Assembly (NCBI GenBank): GCA_049999805.1
Contig: JBNGIO010006255.1
Coordinates: 650,832 to 695,182, forward strand
Reading direction: 5' to 3'
Origin: Folioceros fuciformis
Taxonomy: Eukaryota > Anthocerotophyta > Anthocerotopsida > Anthocerotales
Length of the DNA stretch: 44,351 nucleotides
Under the pieces are notes generated by a model. It had not been told where the DNA came from and did no database searches. It saw nothing but the letters and a program-made list of their open reading frames with translations. Both the position numbers and the translations under genes were made by a program. Below are positions 21,195-32,510 of this stretch, piece after piece (position 1 is the first letter of the stretch; each line of letters begins with the position of its first letter).

Positions 21195-22097
21195 CGATCA
21201 GGGGCATGGAGTCGGGAAGTTTCGGGGACGTGCAAGGCAGTGCGTGGAACTACGGTATGCGTATGCGGATTATTGGCAACAGAATTCCTTCCCCCTTCCC
21301 TTACCAAGGATGAGAAGGCGATGCTAATGGTTCATATAGTGACATGATTTCATTTATTTATCTTTGCTCATGCCTTCAACGCAGCTGGTGGATTAAAATA
21401 TTGTGAAGGAACGGTGTGAGATACATAATATAGTGGTGACGACAATGAGCATAAGTCTCTGGAGCTGCACGGCCCATAGTCCCAAGGCTTGCGAAGAAGC
21501 CAATATTTGTCTCCGACGTGCAGCAGAAAAAGGACAAGGTCCTTAGAGGCACGACACTGAAACCAAAACCGAAACCGAATCCGATCACGAACCAGTTGAT
21601 GGGCCAAGTGCGGTGGCCACTTGCGGCTTCCTGTTGGCTTCTGATCCTCGATCCCCCGTGGAGTGACATTCTTTATTCTTGTCAGCTCAGCACACTTCAT
21701 GTCCCCCCACTTTCAAGGTAGTGAGATCGGTGTTCCGACTCCTCGAAATGGTTATCACGCTGCGAAGCAGATCGCTCTCTCTCTTCTCTCTAGCGCCGTC
21801 GACTCACTGTCTATTATTGGGAAAATGAAAACATGCGGCACCGGGATCCCGCAGGTCGGGGCACTTTGTGGTGTTATGAGTGACCAGGGGCGAACCCCGG
21901 CCACGCCGCGGTGCCGAATTTTTCTGCTCCTTCTACTGACTGCGCGTCTTGTGCGAAGCACCATCTGGTCCATGCTCTGGCCTGCTGTGGCTGTGACTGG
22001 AGAAATGCCGTTAGCAGCAGGAACGCACTGACGCTCCTTCCTCGCCTGCTGCTCTTCCGAATTGGCGTGGGTGCGGGATAAATGAGATCCCTTTCCT

Positions 22098-22853
22098 ATG
22101 CTGCAGCACATGGGAGGATTGTCCACCTCCACCTTTGTGGGAGCAACTAAATCGGTGCGCAATCCCTGGTGTCGGAGGTTCGTGACCATGGCACATGCGC
22201 AGTCGCAAATGTGCCCCAACGTGAAGTGGCATCAGGGGTGCGTGACTCAGGAGCATCGCAGGAACATCCTGGACCAGAAGGGTTGCATTGTGTGGTTCAC
22301 AGGGCTCAGCGGATCCGGGAAGAGCACTGTGGCGTGTGCGGTCGAGCGCTACCTTACTGGCCTGGGCAAGCTGAGCTACGTTCTGGACGGGGATAACATT
22401 CGCCATGGGCTGTGCAAGAATCTCGGCTTCTCGCCGGCTGACCGGGAGGAGAACATCAGGAGAGTCGGGGAGGTGGCAAAGCTCTTCTCGGATGCCGGGC
22501 TTATCACCTTGGTGAGCTTCATTTCTCCTTACCGAAAGGACAGGGAGTTTGTGCGAAGCCTGGTGAGCAAGGACGAGTTCATCGAGGTGTACATGAAGGT
22601 GCCCTTGGAGGTTTGTGAGAAGCGTGACTGCAAGGGGCTGTACAAGCTCGCCAGAGCTGGTAAACTGAAAGGGTTTACTGGGATTGATGACCCTTACGAA
22701 GTGCCTGAGAAGCCGGAAATTGTGCTTGATCTCTACTCCAAGTGTGGGGATACTGTTTCTCCGGACGCTATGGCTAAGGAGCTGATTCAGTTCTTGAGCG
22801 ATCGTGGGTTTCTGCGTGGAGCAGGTATGGGTATGTGGCCGCAGGGCGAGTGA
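22098..22853 (+). CDS. Adenylylsulfate (APS) kinase
   Basis: Single uninterrupted frame of 251 residues. It phosphorylates adenosine 5'-phosphosulfate to PAPS, the sulfate donor for sulfotransferases. Residues 1-30 are Ser/Thr/Arg-rich and could be a plastid transit peptide. The core starts near KWHQGC. Key motifs: P-loop GLSGSGKS (69-76), DGDN (98-101) with [30 protein letters not shown], and [23 protein letters not shown]. Cys48 and Cys80 lie where plant plastid APS kinase has its regulatory disulfide pair; that equivalence is inferred by position. Arabidopsis APK genes contain introns, so an intronless gene suggests retroposition or intron loss. The ATG at 22098 is the first in the frame; 22188 could give a shorter cytosolic form. 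Confidence 0.94.
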   Translation: MLQHMGGLSTSTFVGATKSVRNPWCRRFVTMAHAQSQMCPNVKWHQGCVTQEHRRNILDQKGCIVWFTGLSGSGKSTVACAVERYLTGLGKLSYVLDGDNIRHGLCKNLGFSPADREENIRRVGEVAKLFSDAGLITLVSFISPYRKDREFVRSLVSKDEFIEVYMKVPLEVCEKRDCKGLYKLARAGKLKGFTGIDDPYEVPEKPEIVLDLYSKCGDTVSPDAMAKELIQFLSDRGFLRGAGMGMWPQGE

Positions 22854-24124
22854 CGGGCCGTATATCATGGTGCATGCATGACAGGTGACGGATCACACTA
22901 TTTGCACGCTTGTCCTGTAAAATAGCTCTGCTAGTTGGTATTCAGCGGTGCAGGATGAATTCTGAAGCAATTTAGGAGGGTGGAGGGACGCACGGGACGC
23001 TGCACTCACATACCTATTCATATGCTGCTCGAATACGGACCGGTTGGCGAGCCAAGTCTGCTTGCTGTCCTGCAGACAAGCAGGGACCTTGAACTTTCCA
23101 ACCTTGTCTCGTGTTGTGCCTGAAATCCTGCCATTGATTGTATTTGCCGTGCTTCACAGCTATTTAGTAGGTGGCACACCGTGCGTAGGGATCTATTTTT
23201 GAGCTACATTTTGCTTGTGGTATTGCAAGCTTGAATGGCTGCAACAGTTCTTCTGCGAGATCAACACCTTGTTGATCTGCAGAAATCTCTTGATGAAGGA
23301 AGTTCGAATTATCTCAGTGTGTCGCAAACTCCTCTTGCCCGATCCCCTTAGTACGTACAGTAAGCGGAAAACACTAAAAAGCCTCTCAAACCATGGCATC
23401 ACTTTCCTCCCTACACATATCGGTACCGCTCGTCTTCCAGTCCCTTGTGGCTCTCATGACACCTCGGTCACACGTTTCATCGTGATACTGCAACTTCGAA
23501 ATCCATCTCCAGGCGCCCCCTTGGTGTGTCGAAGAGACGTGGCATTCAAGACGGGCGTGGACGTTGCCTTTTACCACGGAATGTCTCTCAAGACCGAGAC
23601 TACAAAGTTTCCGCACACGACACAGCCCCCGGACGCATGTTTCTACTTATGTANNNNNNNNNNNNNNNNNNNNNNNNNNNNNNNNNNNNNNNNNNNNNNN
23701 NNNNNNNNNNNNNNNNNNNNNNNNNNNNNNNNNNNNNNNNNNNNNNNNNNNNNTATGAATATGAGCACTTGCTGTCCCTGCTGAGCAGAGAGCTTCTCTT
23801 GGCCACCAATTGGAGGCGTGAAGGGTCGCCGTTCAGCTAGAGTGCCGGGAAGGAGCTCGACCTCGGTGATGTACGTAAGGACGTGGGCACTGAATTTGCA
23901 GCAGAGCAGCGTTTGGACGCCTGCTAACAGAGAGACTGACTGCTGAGTTGGTTTGATTGAACCGCTGCAGAGACGAGGTTCGCTACGCCTAGCCTGTCCA
24001 CTACATGGCCACTTCAATTCATGCCTAGTCTTACCTGTTCGTTTGCGCCCATTATGGACTTGGTTCTATTTCTCCAGGAGAGAACCGTTCCAGCACGGTA
24101 GCATAGAAATGCATAGGAGCTGGG
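22854..24124. other. Spacer between APS kinase and MLH3, with assembly gap
   Basis: About 1.27 kb holding the APS kinase 3' UTR and the MLH3 promoter, with a 100-N gap. Open frames crossing the Ns are artefacts. No protein domain or RNA gene is recognisable. Confidence 0.5.
23654..23753. other. Assembly gap, 100 N
   Basis: Exactly 100 undetermined bases, a conventional placeholder for a gap of unknown size. Confidence 0.99.
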
Positions 24125-27100
24125 ATGGGGCACATTGCATGCCTCCCGGACGCTGTAGTGCGCAACCTACGATCCAGCATAGTCCTGTCTGATCTGGCAC
24201 AAATTGTGGAGGAGCTGGTGTGCAACAGTCTGGATGCGGAGGCCACGCAGGTACTGATTGCTAGGGGAGTAGATGTACGCTGCCAATATTCCACTTGGGC
24301 AATGTCTTGGTTTCTTTCCATTTGGATTGTTAAAGGGGTGGTTAAGGCTTGACTCTGACCTCTTGTTCTTGTGCTGTGTCAAGATCGATGTGTGTGTACG
24401 CCCTGAAGATTCTCAAATACTAGTGGAGGACAATGGTAATGTGTGGGGGAGTCTGGGGATGTTTCCTGCACCACCAGACCGTCTGATCTGTGATTGTGGC
24501 AGGCTTTGGCATCAGTGAAGATGATTTTGAACTTCTTGGAGAGAGATACGGTAACATGTCTTAGTTTAAAGCATGAATGAGTGGATTTGCTGCTTTGAGG
24601 CACCGAGCTGCACTTCGTCCTGTGCGTCTGACCGGCTGCACTGTCCAGTCTGGGCCCTAAGTAGTTACCCCTTTTTCGTGCAGCCACGTCAAAGATCCAC
24701 GAATTGGAAGATCTGGAGGGTGGGATTCAAACGCTGGGATTTCGTGGAGAGGCTCTGAGCTCACTTGCAGATGTGGCACTCATAGATGTGACATCACGGG
24801 CACGAGGATCTCCACATACTTTCAGAAAGATATTGAAGGTCTGTCTCATGTGTATTCACTGTCTAACTATGACCGGGTACACTTCAGGCCTGATCCTGAT
24901 CCTGGTTCTGGTGGTTGCTGGTTTAGGCCAGTAAATCTTTGTACTTCGGGCGGAGCTCCCTTCAGCAGGACCATGGCACCAAAGGTGGTTTCTTAAAACT
25001 TAGCGAGCTATTACAATTATTATGCACGTACTGAAACTTTTGATGACGAGAACTGTGTATTTTTTTTTTTTTTTTTTTTTTTAATATTTCTCAATCAGCC
25101 AGTACGAAGGAAGCTGTTCTGCTCCAGCTTGTTGTCAGCGTTCGTTGAATCATATGTCCTCTGTAGTATTGCTGTATTTTCCCGTTCTCTTTGATGAAAA
25201 TCTGTTGTTCAAAAGTGTCTCGTTTGCTACAGCCACAAGAAGGTGATTCAGTCTGTGAAGGAGCGGGTTTTTCGTCTGGCTCTAATGCACCCTGGGGTTG
25301 CTATATTAGTCAAGGATATGGCAAGGTGAGTGGAGAAGTTGTTTTCTTAAACTTGTTCCTCAGGCACTTTTGGGCGTACGTTAAGAACCATGAGTTCTTG
25401 GTTGATTGTAGGCAAGAAGTCTTCCGATCACGGCCGGTTTCATCCGTGAGGAGGGCTATGCTAGATCTGTTTGGCTCTGAGCTTTGTTCCATCATGAAGG
25501 AATTAGATTTTGCAAAGGGGAATCTTAGGTTGCATGGGTTTCTGTCCAAGGCTTCACATGTACTCTCCTCCAAGGTCAGGGTGCCAGTTTTTGTCTATTT
25601 CTGTGGGTTCTTCTTTATCAAAAGTTTCAGTGTGCAACAGGCTGAACAGGCAGGCCTTACATGAAATGGCGCTGATTCACTCCTGTCTGCTGTGCAGACA
25701 CTGCAGTTTTTTTGTATCCTTTCTGAATGGACCATCTGTGTGGCATCATACAACCATGAGTTTCTGCTTTGCTGTGTTGCAACCTTAATCGGATGGTAGA
25801 CATCAACCGCCGTTTTGTTCTAAAGACCCCTATTCATAAACTGTTGAACTCGGCTCGTAATTGTGGTTTTGGGATGGTTCCCCAAGGGACTCACCGCCAA
25901 AAGCAAGCTTTTCCTGCATTTGTGCTCAATATGATGTGCCCACCTTCGTATTATGACATCACATTTGAGGCCTCAAAGACAATTGTGGAGTTTAAGGTAA
26001 ACATTTGATACTTGTCACCACCGTCGATTGAAGACACTTCTAGAGTTCAGTAGCTCGCATCTACTTTTGTCTGAGCGGCCGTGTCTTGTTTGTGTGCAGG
26101 ATTGGAAGATGGTTGTCTTATTCGTAGAAGAGATACTACAACAGTTTTGGTCTCAACATAGAACATCCCTGAATGAACATCCTTCCTTCCAGTGTATTGA
26201 CAACCATGGTAGTTTTCTTTGAGAAAAGTAAGTTTATCATGTTGCTTTCGTGTACACACATATCCCCTTCTTTTAACCTCATCCACATGCCACTTGGCAG
26301 GTGAGGAATCCAACATCGTACCAACAGAAGAGCCAGTTCGTCAAAGGAAAGGCCAGTCCCACCGCGTGGAAAGGCTTAAAACTCACAGTGGCACTATGGA
26401 TCTGAACAGTGCCGACCTTTTGGATTGGGGAGATCATTCTTGTGTTGATAGTCTTCAGGACGACACAGATCTGAGAAAGGCGTTTGAGGAAGCACATTCA
26501 TCGATGTTAACCAGGGGTATCAGTTCAAGGTCTTCAAGACAGAGCTTAGGGCCATCGGATGTTTGCATTCCTTCTAAGGTCGCTACTCCCAACGACGTGC
26601 AGGGCACTTCCCCTTTTCACATCAATGAATCGCTAGGAAGAGACGGATTTAATTGCTGTGATCCACCTGGGACGGGCAGATTGTTTGGGCTGTGCTATGA
26701 GAGGATGGGGAGCAAAAGAAAACGGCTATCTCCAGAGGGATTCGTTGGAAGTTCTGGTTTGAGTCCAGAGCCCTGCTTGATTGGACGCTATGGTTTGAGT
26801 CTAGAGCCTTGCTTGCTTGGAAGTAATGGTCTCAGTCCAGAGCCTTGGCATGACGTCAGTGTTGCAGGCATCTCAGATGTGCTTGTGGTGGACGAGCACA
26901 CAGGAAACACTTTGCCTTGTGATTTTGAAGATTTGGAACTTAGGAATGGCAGACGCTCCTTGGGTATACAGCCATAAGTTGTTGTTATCTTGCTATGTTT
27001 GTTCATTACTACTTGTTTATAATAGGCTTGCTACCTCGTTTTGAATGTTCCTGGTATCTTGTGTTATCTCAGGAGAAGGCAACCCCAGCAGATGTGAGAG

Positions 27101-28979
27101 AGAAGGCAGTGACATCAACATCACTAAATTCCGCAAAGACTCAGCATCAGCAGTGGGTGATTATCCCTACCAGGTGGAATCTGTCGTTGATATGTATCAG
27201 GTATTAAAAGTACCTTCTGGGAGTAACTTAGCTTTCCAGCATCTTTTCCTGTCTTCTAACGTTCCTTTCATTTGCTCGCAGGCCTGGGTAAACCCATTGA
27301 CGAAGGTGGAAGGAAGAGACATCCTTGACATTGCTTCTAATGTGGAGCATGTCCTGGTGCCAGGATCGATTACCAAGGAGAAATTGCAACACGGCCGAGT
27401 TCTCCAGCAAGTTGACAAGAAGTTCATTGCTGTCGTAGCGCAAGGAGTATTAGTACTGGTGGATCAGGTAGTCTTTGCAGTGAGCGCACACTTAGAGTTG
27501 TTCCCTGCCTTTGCCTGCACCAGAGATTATAAATAAGTTTATCATCATAAACTCGTGATGAATACAGCACGCAGCAGATGAGCGTGTTCGACTTGAGCAG
27601 CTGAGAAAGGAGGTAAGGAGTTTCACGATGTGATTTTGAGAAAGTGGGGGTCTGATGTAGCACATTACAGTGACGAGCAGCATGCACCAATAATGGAGCT
27701 GGCTAAAAGTGAAGTGCCTGTTTTGACGCATCGGCATATCCATTATCTGTTTGCAGGTGCTTGAGTCAGACACAAAGGCCGTCACTCTTTTGGATCAACC
27801 AGAGGAACTGGTATGAAATTCTGTTCAATGTCAGACGTCATCTGGATATCCTGTATTCAAGTTCTGAAGTAAGAAGTAGTATGACCTCAAGGCCTGTGGC
27901 AGACGCTGACACCAACGAACCAGCAAATCCTTGAGACATATGTTGAACAGGTTCAGACATGGGGTTGGAGATTCAAAATTGCATCCCGTACCCTCAGGTG
28001 GAAACTTACTGTTGTTTGATGCTGTGGAACAAAAGGCGTAGCAATTCCATTTATTTCATCATTTGATTAACAGTTTAGACACACTGTTGGTGTCCATTCA
28101 GGGAAGGAGTCAGCAGTGTCAAAGCTCGCAATGTGCTTCTGAATGCTGTAAGTAGCCGTGCAAATAAAGTTAACCCGGTTATCCGGCAAGATTCAGGCAA
28201 TAATCTGTACATCAACTCTGTGAGCAGGTCCCCAGTATCCTGAATGCCAATCTCACCACAGCGGATCTAAACGACTATCTGATTCAGGTCTTTTCAGGCC
28301 TTGGGTTTCATATTATCCGTCCTATATTCCTCTTCTGCTAACTTGTCTGCTTATTGGAACATGATATTCAGCTCAAAGAAACCCATGGCTCCTCAGCACC
28401 ACCTCCCGCAGTGACAAGGATATTGAACTACAAAGCGTGCAGAGGTGAGAGACCGAATCTCTCTTTCGCTAACATCCACTCGAAATGCTCCTACACTGTC
28501 ACGGTCCCTTCACTTTCTCTTTTGTTGCAGGAGCTATCATGTTTGGTGATACCTTATTGCCATCCGAATGCCACGAGCTGCTAGCTCATTTGAAGCAAAC
28601 AGCTCTTTGCTTTCAGGTGTTCACCTACCATTCACTGTATGTGTGACCCCTAATTTCTGCACAGTGGGGTGAGCTAACTTCTTGTTTCGACTCACCACAG
28701 TGTGCGCATGGTCGTCCAACAATGGTGCCGCTGGTGAGCCTCCCTGCTTTACACAGATGCTACTCGCCATCAGCTGCTGAGAACAGATTCGGTAGTGCGA
28801 AGAGCGTGGACATCCGGGAGTGTGAGGTGGAAACTCCTGACGGAAAGCAGTTCTTCAAAACGTTCAGAAGCAGCACGGGCCCTCCGAAGAACGTTTGCAC
28901 TGTATGGCACGGACTGCAGTGTCTTCCAGCAAGCCTAGAACGGGCAAGGAGCAGGCTGCAGAAAGCACGAAACGTATGA
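24125..28979 (+). CDS. MLH3: DNA mismatch repair / meiotic crossover endonuclease MLH3
   Basis: Twenty-two exons: 24125-24250, 24384-24435, 24503-24550, 24684-24838, 24927-24984, 25103-25130, 25233-25325, 25412-25574, 25698-25713, 25800-25996, 26100-26208, 26301-26963, 27073-27200, 27282-27467, 27568-27612, 27757-27810, 27903-27997, 28102-28147, 28228-28287, 28372-28444, 28531-28616, 28701-28979. They give about 919 residues, open throughout. The N-terminal GHKL ATPase has motif I VEELVCNSLDA, II VEDNGFGIS and III TLGFRGEAL. Motif IV is incomplete: HGTK joins directly to VRRK (exons 5-6). The C-terminal MutL endonuclease has DQHAADERVRLE, ACRGAIMFGD and CAHGRP, all intact. Known role: with MLH1, resolves meiotic crossovers and aids mismatch repair. 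It is shorter than Arabidopsis MLH3, mainly in the linker. Exon 6 borders are uncertain. Confidence 0.9.
25060..25082. repeat. Poly-T tract of 23 in MLH3 intron 5
   Basis: Uninterrupted T run 20 bases upstream of the exon 6 acceptor. It is far longer than a usual polypyrimidine tract, and sits where family members encode part of ATPase motif IV. Confidence 0.9.
26756..26848 (+). repeat. 36-bp tandem repeat in the MLH3 linker
   Basis: Two and a half units of 12 residues, each beginning GLS(P/L)EP(C/W), in the large linker exon between the ATPase and endonuclease domains. High DNA similarity suggests recent duplication. Confidence 0.8.
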
Positions 28980-29299
28980 ATTAGTCGACAGCAACATTCT
29001 GTACAGTCTCTGTCCACACATGGTGGAATCCATATCACGCGTATGGTTCAATGAATCATTTTCTTGTGATAGTTATCATGCACACGGTTCCTTTTGAAGC
29101 CCCGGGTCGCAACGTCTAAGGTGTCCCTTAGCCTCACTTATCGGTTTCGGGTGTTTTGGCGGGAACGCCGCTGTGGGCGGCGTTTGGCCAACCTTCTTCG
29201 GTGTACCTCTGTTGTTGCGAACCAATTCATCTTTGTGGGCAGCTGCGTTTCCAGGGCCTGACAGAAGCAGCGTAGGAGCATCGGCAGGGAGTCATAGCC
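28980..29299 (+). promoter_or_regulatory. MLH3-ETG1 spacer / ETG1 promoter
   Basis: Only 320 bases separate the MLH3 stop from the ETG1 start, so the ETG1 promoter must overlap the MLH3 3' UTR or lie within it. The spacer contains the E2F-type site listed separately and a GC-rich stretch after it. Confidence 0.6.
29154..29165 (+). promoter_or_regulatory. Candidate E2F binding site upstream of ETG1
   Basis: TTTTGGCGGGAA matches the E2F consensus TTTSSCGS on the plus strand and reads TTCCCGCC on the minus strand. It lies 135 bases upstream of the ETG1 ATG. Arabidopsis ETG1 was named as an E2F target, so a site here is expected by family knowledge. Confidence 0.7.
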
Positions 29300-32200
29300 A
29301 TGGTCGGCCCAGCAATGGACTGCGTCCGGAATCCGCTTGGCGCCGTCAACATTTTGTTTCAGAGGACTTGTGACTCTGGCACAGCACCAGCGGATTGGTC
29401 GAAGTCCGACTGGGGTGTTCGCGATTTCTTCCAAAGGTGTCTCTACGATGAGGGAGGTTTGGCAAAGGTTGGCGTTTGCTAACATCCAGCGTCTCCTGCG
29501 TATTGGCTACTTCCCACCCTCAAAAGTTCGATTCTTGCTTCTTGGTGTACAGGTGCCAGAGATGAATGCTGTGGCCATTGATACAATCCCCGCAAATTCT
29601 CTTGTACGCTTTCGGGGGATGGTAGGTTGCGTTCCTCCCCAACTCATTTGGCTGCCGAATGCCGTTCATTCCGCTCCGGGAATGGATGAGGTTATGCGAA
29701 TGCACCTCTCATTTGCTGGTTGCAGATACAGGACATGTTCGACACTGAGTACTACGTTGGAGCATACAAGGTGAAGTCCGCGGACACAGACTGTGGTTCT
29801 CCAAGAGTCATACTACTATTGTTTTTGGTTTTTTATTGTGCATTCAGGGATGGCAGGTAGGATCATCCTGGCACACAGGGAAGTTTACCGACACCGCAGA
29901 TGTTCACCCTGAGGCAGAGACAGCGTTGTGGGACAGACGTCTGTTCTATGTCGTTCCCGTAAGTAGTCTCTGTATCGCAACATGTTGTGCCTGCTGACAG
30001 CTATAGCTGGATTTTGCTCTCGTCGTAGTGCTAGGCTAAGGTGATCGTGTTGCCGGCTGCATGATCCTCTATTCTAGCGCTCAGAGGGTTGGCTTTTTTC
30101 ATGTCAGATTCCTGGGGAGAACTCCTGGGTGAAGGAAGCTGTTGCTGTAAACGCTTCCACACACCCAAGCAATGATTCTGCAGAAATTAGGGAAAAACGG
30201 TCAAGGGACTCCCCAGCAGAAGATGGACCCGTGGTAAGTTTTATCTCACCCATTCGGGACCCTTTTCGTCGAGGACATTGGCATGATGTTCTGCTCCTTG
30301 GTATCGTAATGTGATGAACTCGTGCTTCCAGGACATGGAGTCCGATTCACTGTCAGACTGTTTCCCGGAGCGGAAGAAAAGGGTGATGGTGAGTTGATTG
30401 CACCGGCATAACGTGTTCTTGTCCGCTCTCATTCCAGCACTGATTCCGTTCGGGCAAGTGCTGTAGGTTAAAGTGGTTGCTTGTCCGCAGAGAAAAGATG
30501 GCAGAAGGCTGTGTAGCAACGACGCGCGCAAACCCGTCGATCTGAATATGCCGATTCCTGAGCCCAAACTTTTCACATGCTTGGTGAAGGTGCCGCTCGT
30601 CACTGTTCCACTCAGGATCATGGGTTTGACTACTGTGCATGGGATTCGTGTAAGGTCAACTTATGACCCTCTACACAGGTTTATGACGGTGCTGATGCAG
30701 ACCTGAAGTTGAATGACATTGTGGAATTTGTCGGAGTCGTCACTTTCGACCCCCAACTATCGACGAACGCATTTATTGCTCAAGGATTCACAGAAGAAGA
30801 TAAGGAAGACAATCTGGTGTTTCACCTACCAGCTAGTAAGGTACCCTTGAGAAGGACTGGAGTCTACCAGCAGGAAAGATAAATCAGAGTATGTCTCATC
30901 CTGCATTGATGTTCACAGTGCCTTTAACAGGGACAAGGGCATGCAGGTACCTCGTTTGCACTGTGTCACTTGGCGAAAGCTTCACGGACACAATTTTATG
31001 TTGTCCCTTCCCAGCATGGCACCTCCGATGTCCACCCTTCTGGTAACACTCCGAAGGCACAGTCCATTTCCTACGTTCGGGCATTCGGTTTGGCTGTCTG
31101 TGTGAGATGCCCTGTAATGTCCACCGCATTCAATGATTCAGGCTGCGCCCCCCTCGAATGTGGCTGAAGTGAGGTGCTCCTTGCTGCAAGGATTGACACG
31201 CAGCTTTGGTGGGGACCGTCTGGTCGGCGAGTACTTCCTGCTGCACATGCTTTCTCAGGTGGGCTGCGGCAAAGGCGCCCTGGTTTGCCACTGTGAAGCT
31301 GTGATTGAAAGTGGTGGAACTTTTAAGAGGAGCTTCGAATTCAATGTGCCTATTCCTGCCTTTCCTGCAGGTGCACACTCGAAAGGATGACCTTGCCTTG
31401 GGAAAGCTGTCTCTGAATATCACCGGCTGCCAGGTTGCGGCTACAGACCTCTCCCCATCTGTGGCAGCAGTAGCTGCAAAGGCGGTAGCTTTCTTGCTAC
31501 CCCGTTCTCACACGATGTCGCTAACTCTGGAACTACTCAACACGGCATCCTTCTCTCCTTCGAAAGACTACGAAAATAACAGGTTCGTGTCACTGCGCAA
31601 AGCTGCAATTCCGTGGATGAATGTAAGGCGCCAGACGCTGAGTTGGTTGTTGCGTCGACAGGATGTTGGCGGGAGCGCTGCAGCTAGCAGATGGAACTCA
31701 CTTAACAATCGATGAAACCGCTCTACATGCGGGCAAGCTTAATGGTATGGGAGTGCAAAATATAGCCGGCCTGAAGCGACTTTTGGAGTGTCAGAAGGTA
31801 TTGGTTGGCAGCATGACGGTAGGGGTGTGGCTGGGTAGAGCATATCTGCGCGCTGAGTGGAGGTGGCCATGCATGCAGGTGGAGTATGACTTCAAGTACT
31901 ACAGGATGGAAATGGCAGCAGATATCCCAGTCCTTGTGACGTCTCAAGCGAAAGCAAAACTGCTGCCAGCCGACGCTGTAGTACCACTCAAGTCTACGGC
32001 CAGCCTGTGCCACTTGGTGGGCAACGATGAAGACATGTCGAAGTGGCGCTGGTACTTGAACTACGTTCGTGGCTTGTCATACTCTATCGATCCCCGCATG
32101 CTGAAGGTATGCCACGGGATGACGGGTTTCGTGGTCGTGGGGCAGGTTGTCAGGAGTTGTCCTGTGCTAAGTATAAGTGGGAGGAATGAGAGAAGTCATT

Positions 32201-32510
32201 TTGACTTGCGGTCCCGTATGGTGCAGATCGTGGAGGGCGATTTGGTCAGTGCCAGGCAGGAAGACAGATCCCTCGGGCCCGACGATTTTCATAGGCAAGC
32301 TTTTTATGAAGGATGTTGAATATACAGAGTGCCGTAGTGGTAGCATGGTTCCTGATTGCTGACCTGATAGGGTATTGGGCTGTTTGCAGATGGCTAACGA
32401 TGGGGAGACTGATGTCGCTGAGCTACGGAGAGACGACGCTTTCGACAGACAAGTGGCACAGCGTGATGGAGTTGGAGAGGAGACTAGCCGAAAGAGTACG
32501 GTGCTGCTAA
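29300..32510 (+). CDS. ETG1: MCM-binding protein (MCMBP / ETG1)
   Basis: Fifteen exons: 29300-29467, 29553-29621, 29726-29770, 29848-29958, 30108-30233, 30332-30388, 30491-30589, 30679-30840, 30947-31042, 31142-31258, 31371-31582, 31662-31797, 31879-32106, 32227-32294, 32390-32510. They give 604 residues, close to the plant family length of about 590. Family blocks: N-terminal GPAMDC...NPLGAV and DWGVRDFF; LVRFRGM; YVGAYK; ERRLFYVVP-like DRRLFYVVP; NDIVEFVGVVTFDPQ; VPRLHC; GEYFLLHMLSQ; LALGKLSLNI; LELLNTASFSPSKDY; LQLADGTHLTIDET; LLECQKVEYDF; and C-terminal MGRLMSLSYGETTLS. Known role: removes or remodels MCM2-7 complexes and supports replication-linked sister-chromatid cohesion. The last intron (32295-32389) uses a GC donor (AG/GCAAGC). 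It follows MLH3 head to tail by 320 bases. Confidence 0.94.

Larger units (their letters stand above)
20105..22097. promoter_or_regulatory. Divergent spacer between EF1B beta and APS kinase genes
   Basis: Nearly 2 kb between divergent start codons. It holds a near-perfect 21-22 bp duplication at 20941-20987 and a CCTCG/CCCCG pentamer run at 21163-21194. Open frames here are short, overlap on both strands and show no recognisable domain. Promoters and leaders of both genes must lie here, and an untranslated first exon of the APS kinase is possible. Confidence 0.45.

Noticed and set aside
22011-22868. Minus-strand frame of 285 codons
   Set aside because: Antisense of the APS kinase gene; the plus-strand frame carries all the conserved motifs.
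28070-28147. Alternative acceptor at about 28073 for MLH3 exon 18
   Set aside because: It puts the exon in the wrong frame. The acceptor before 28102 gives the continuous REGVSSVKARN reading.
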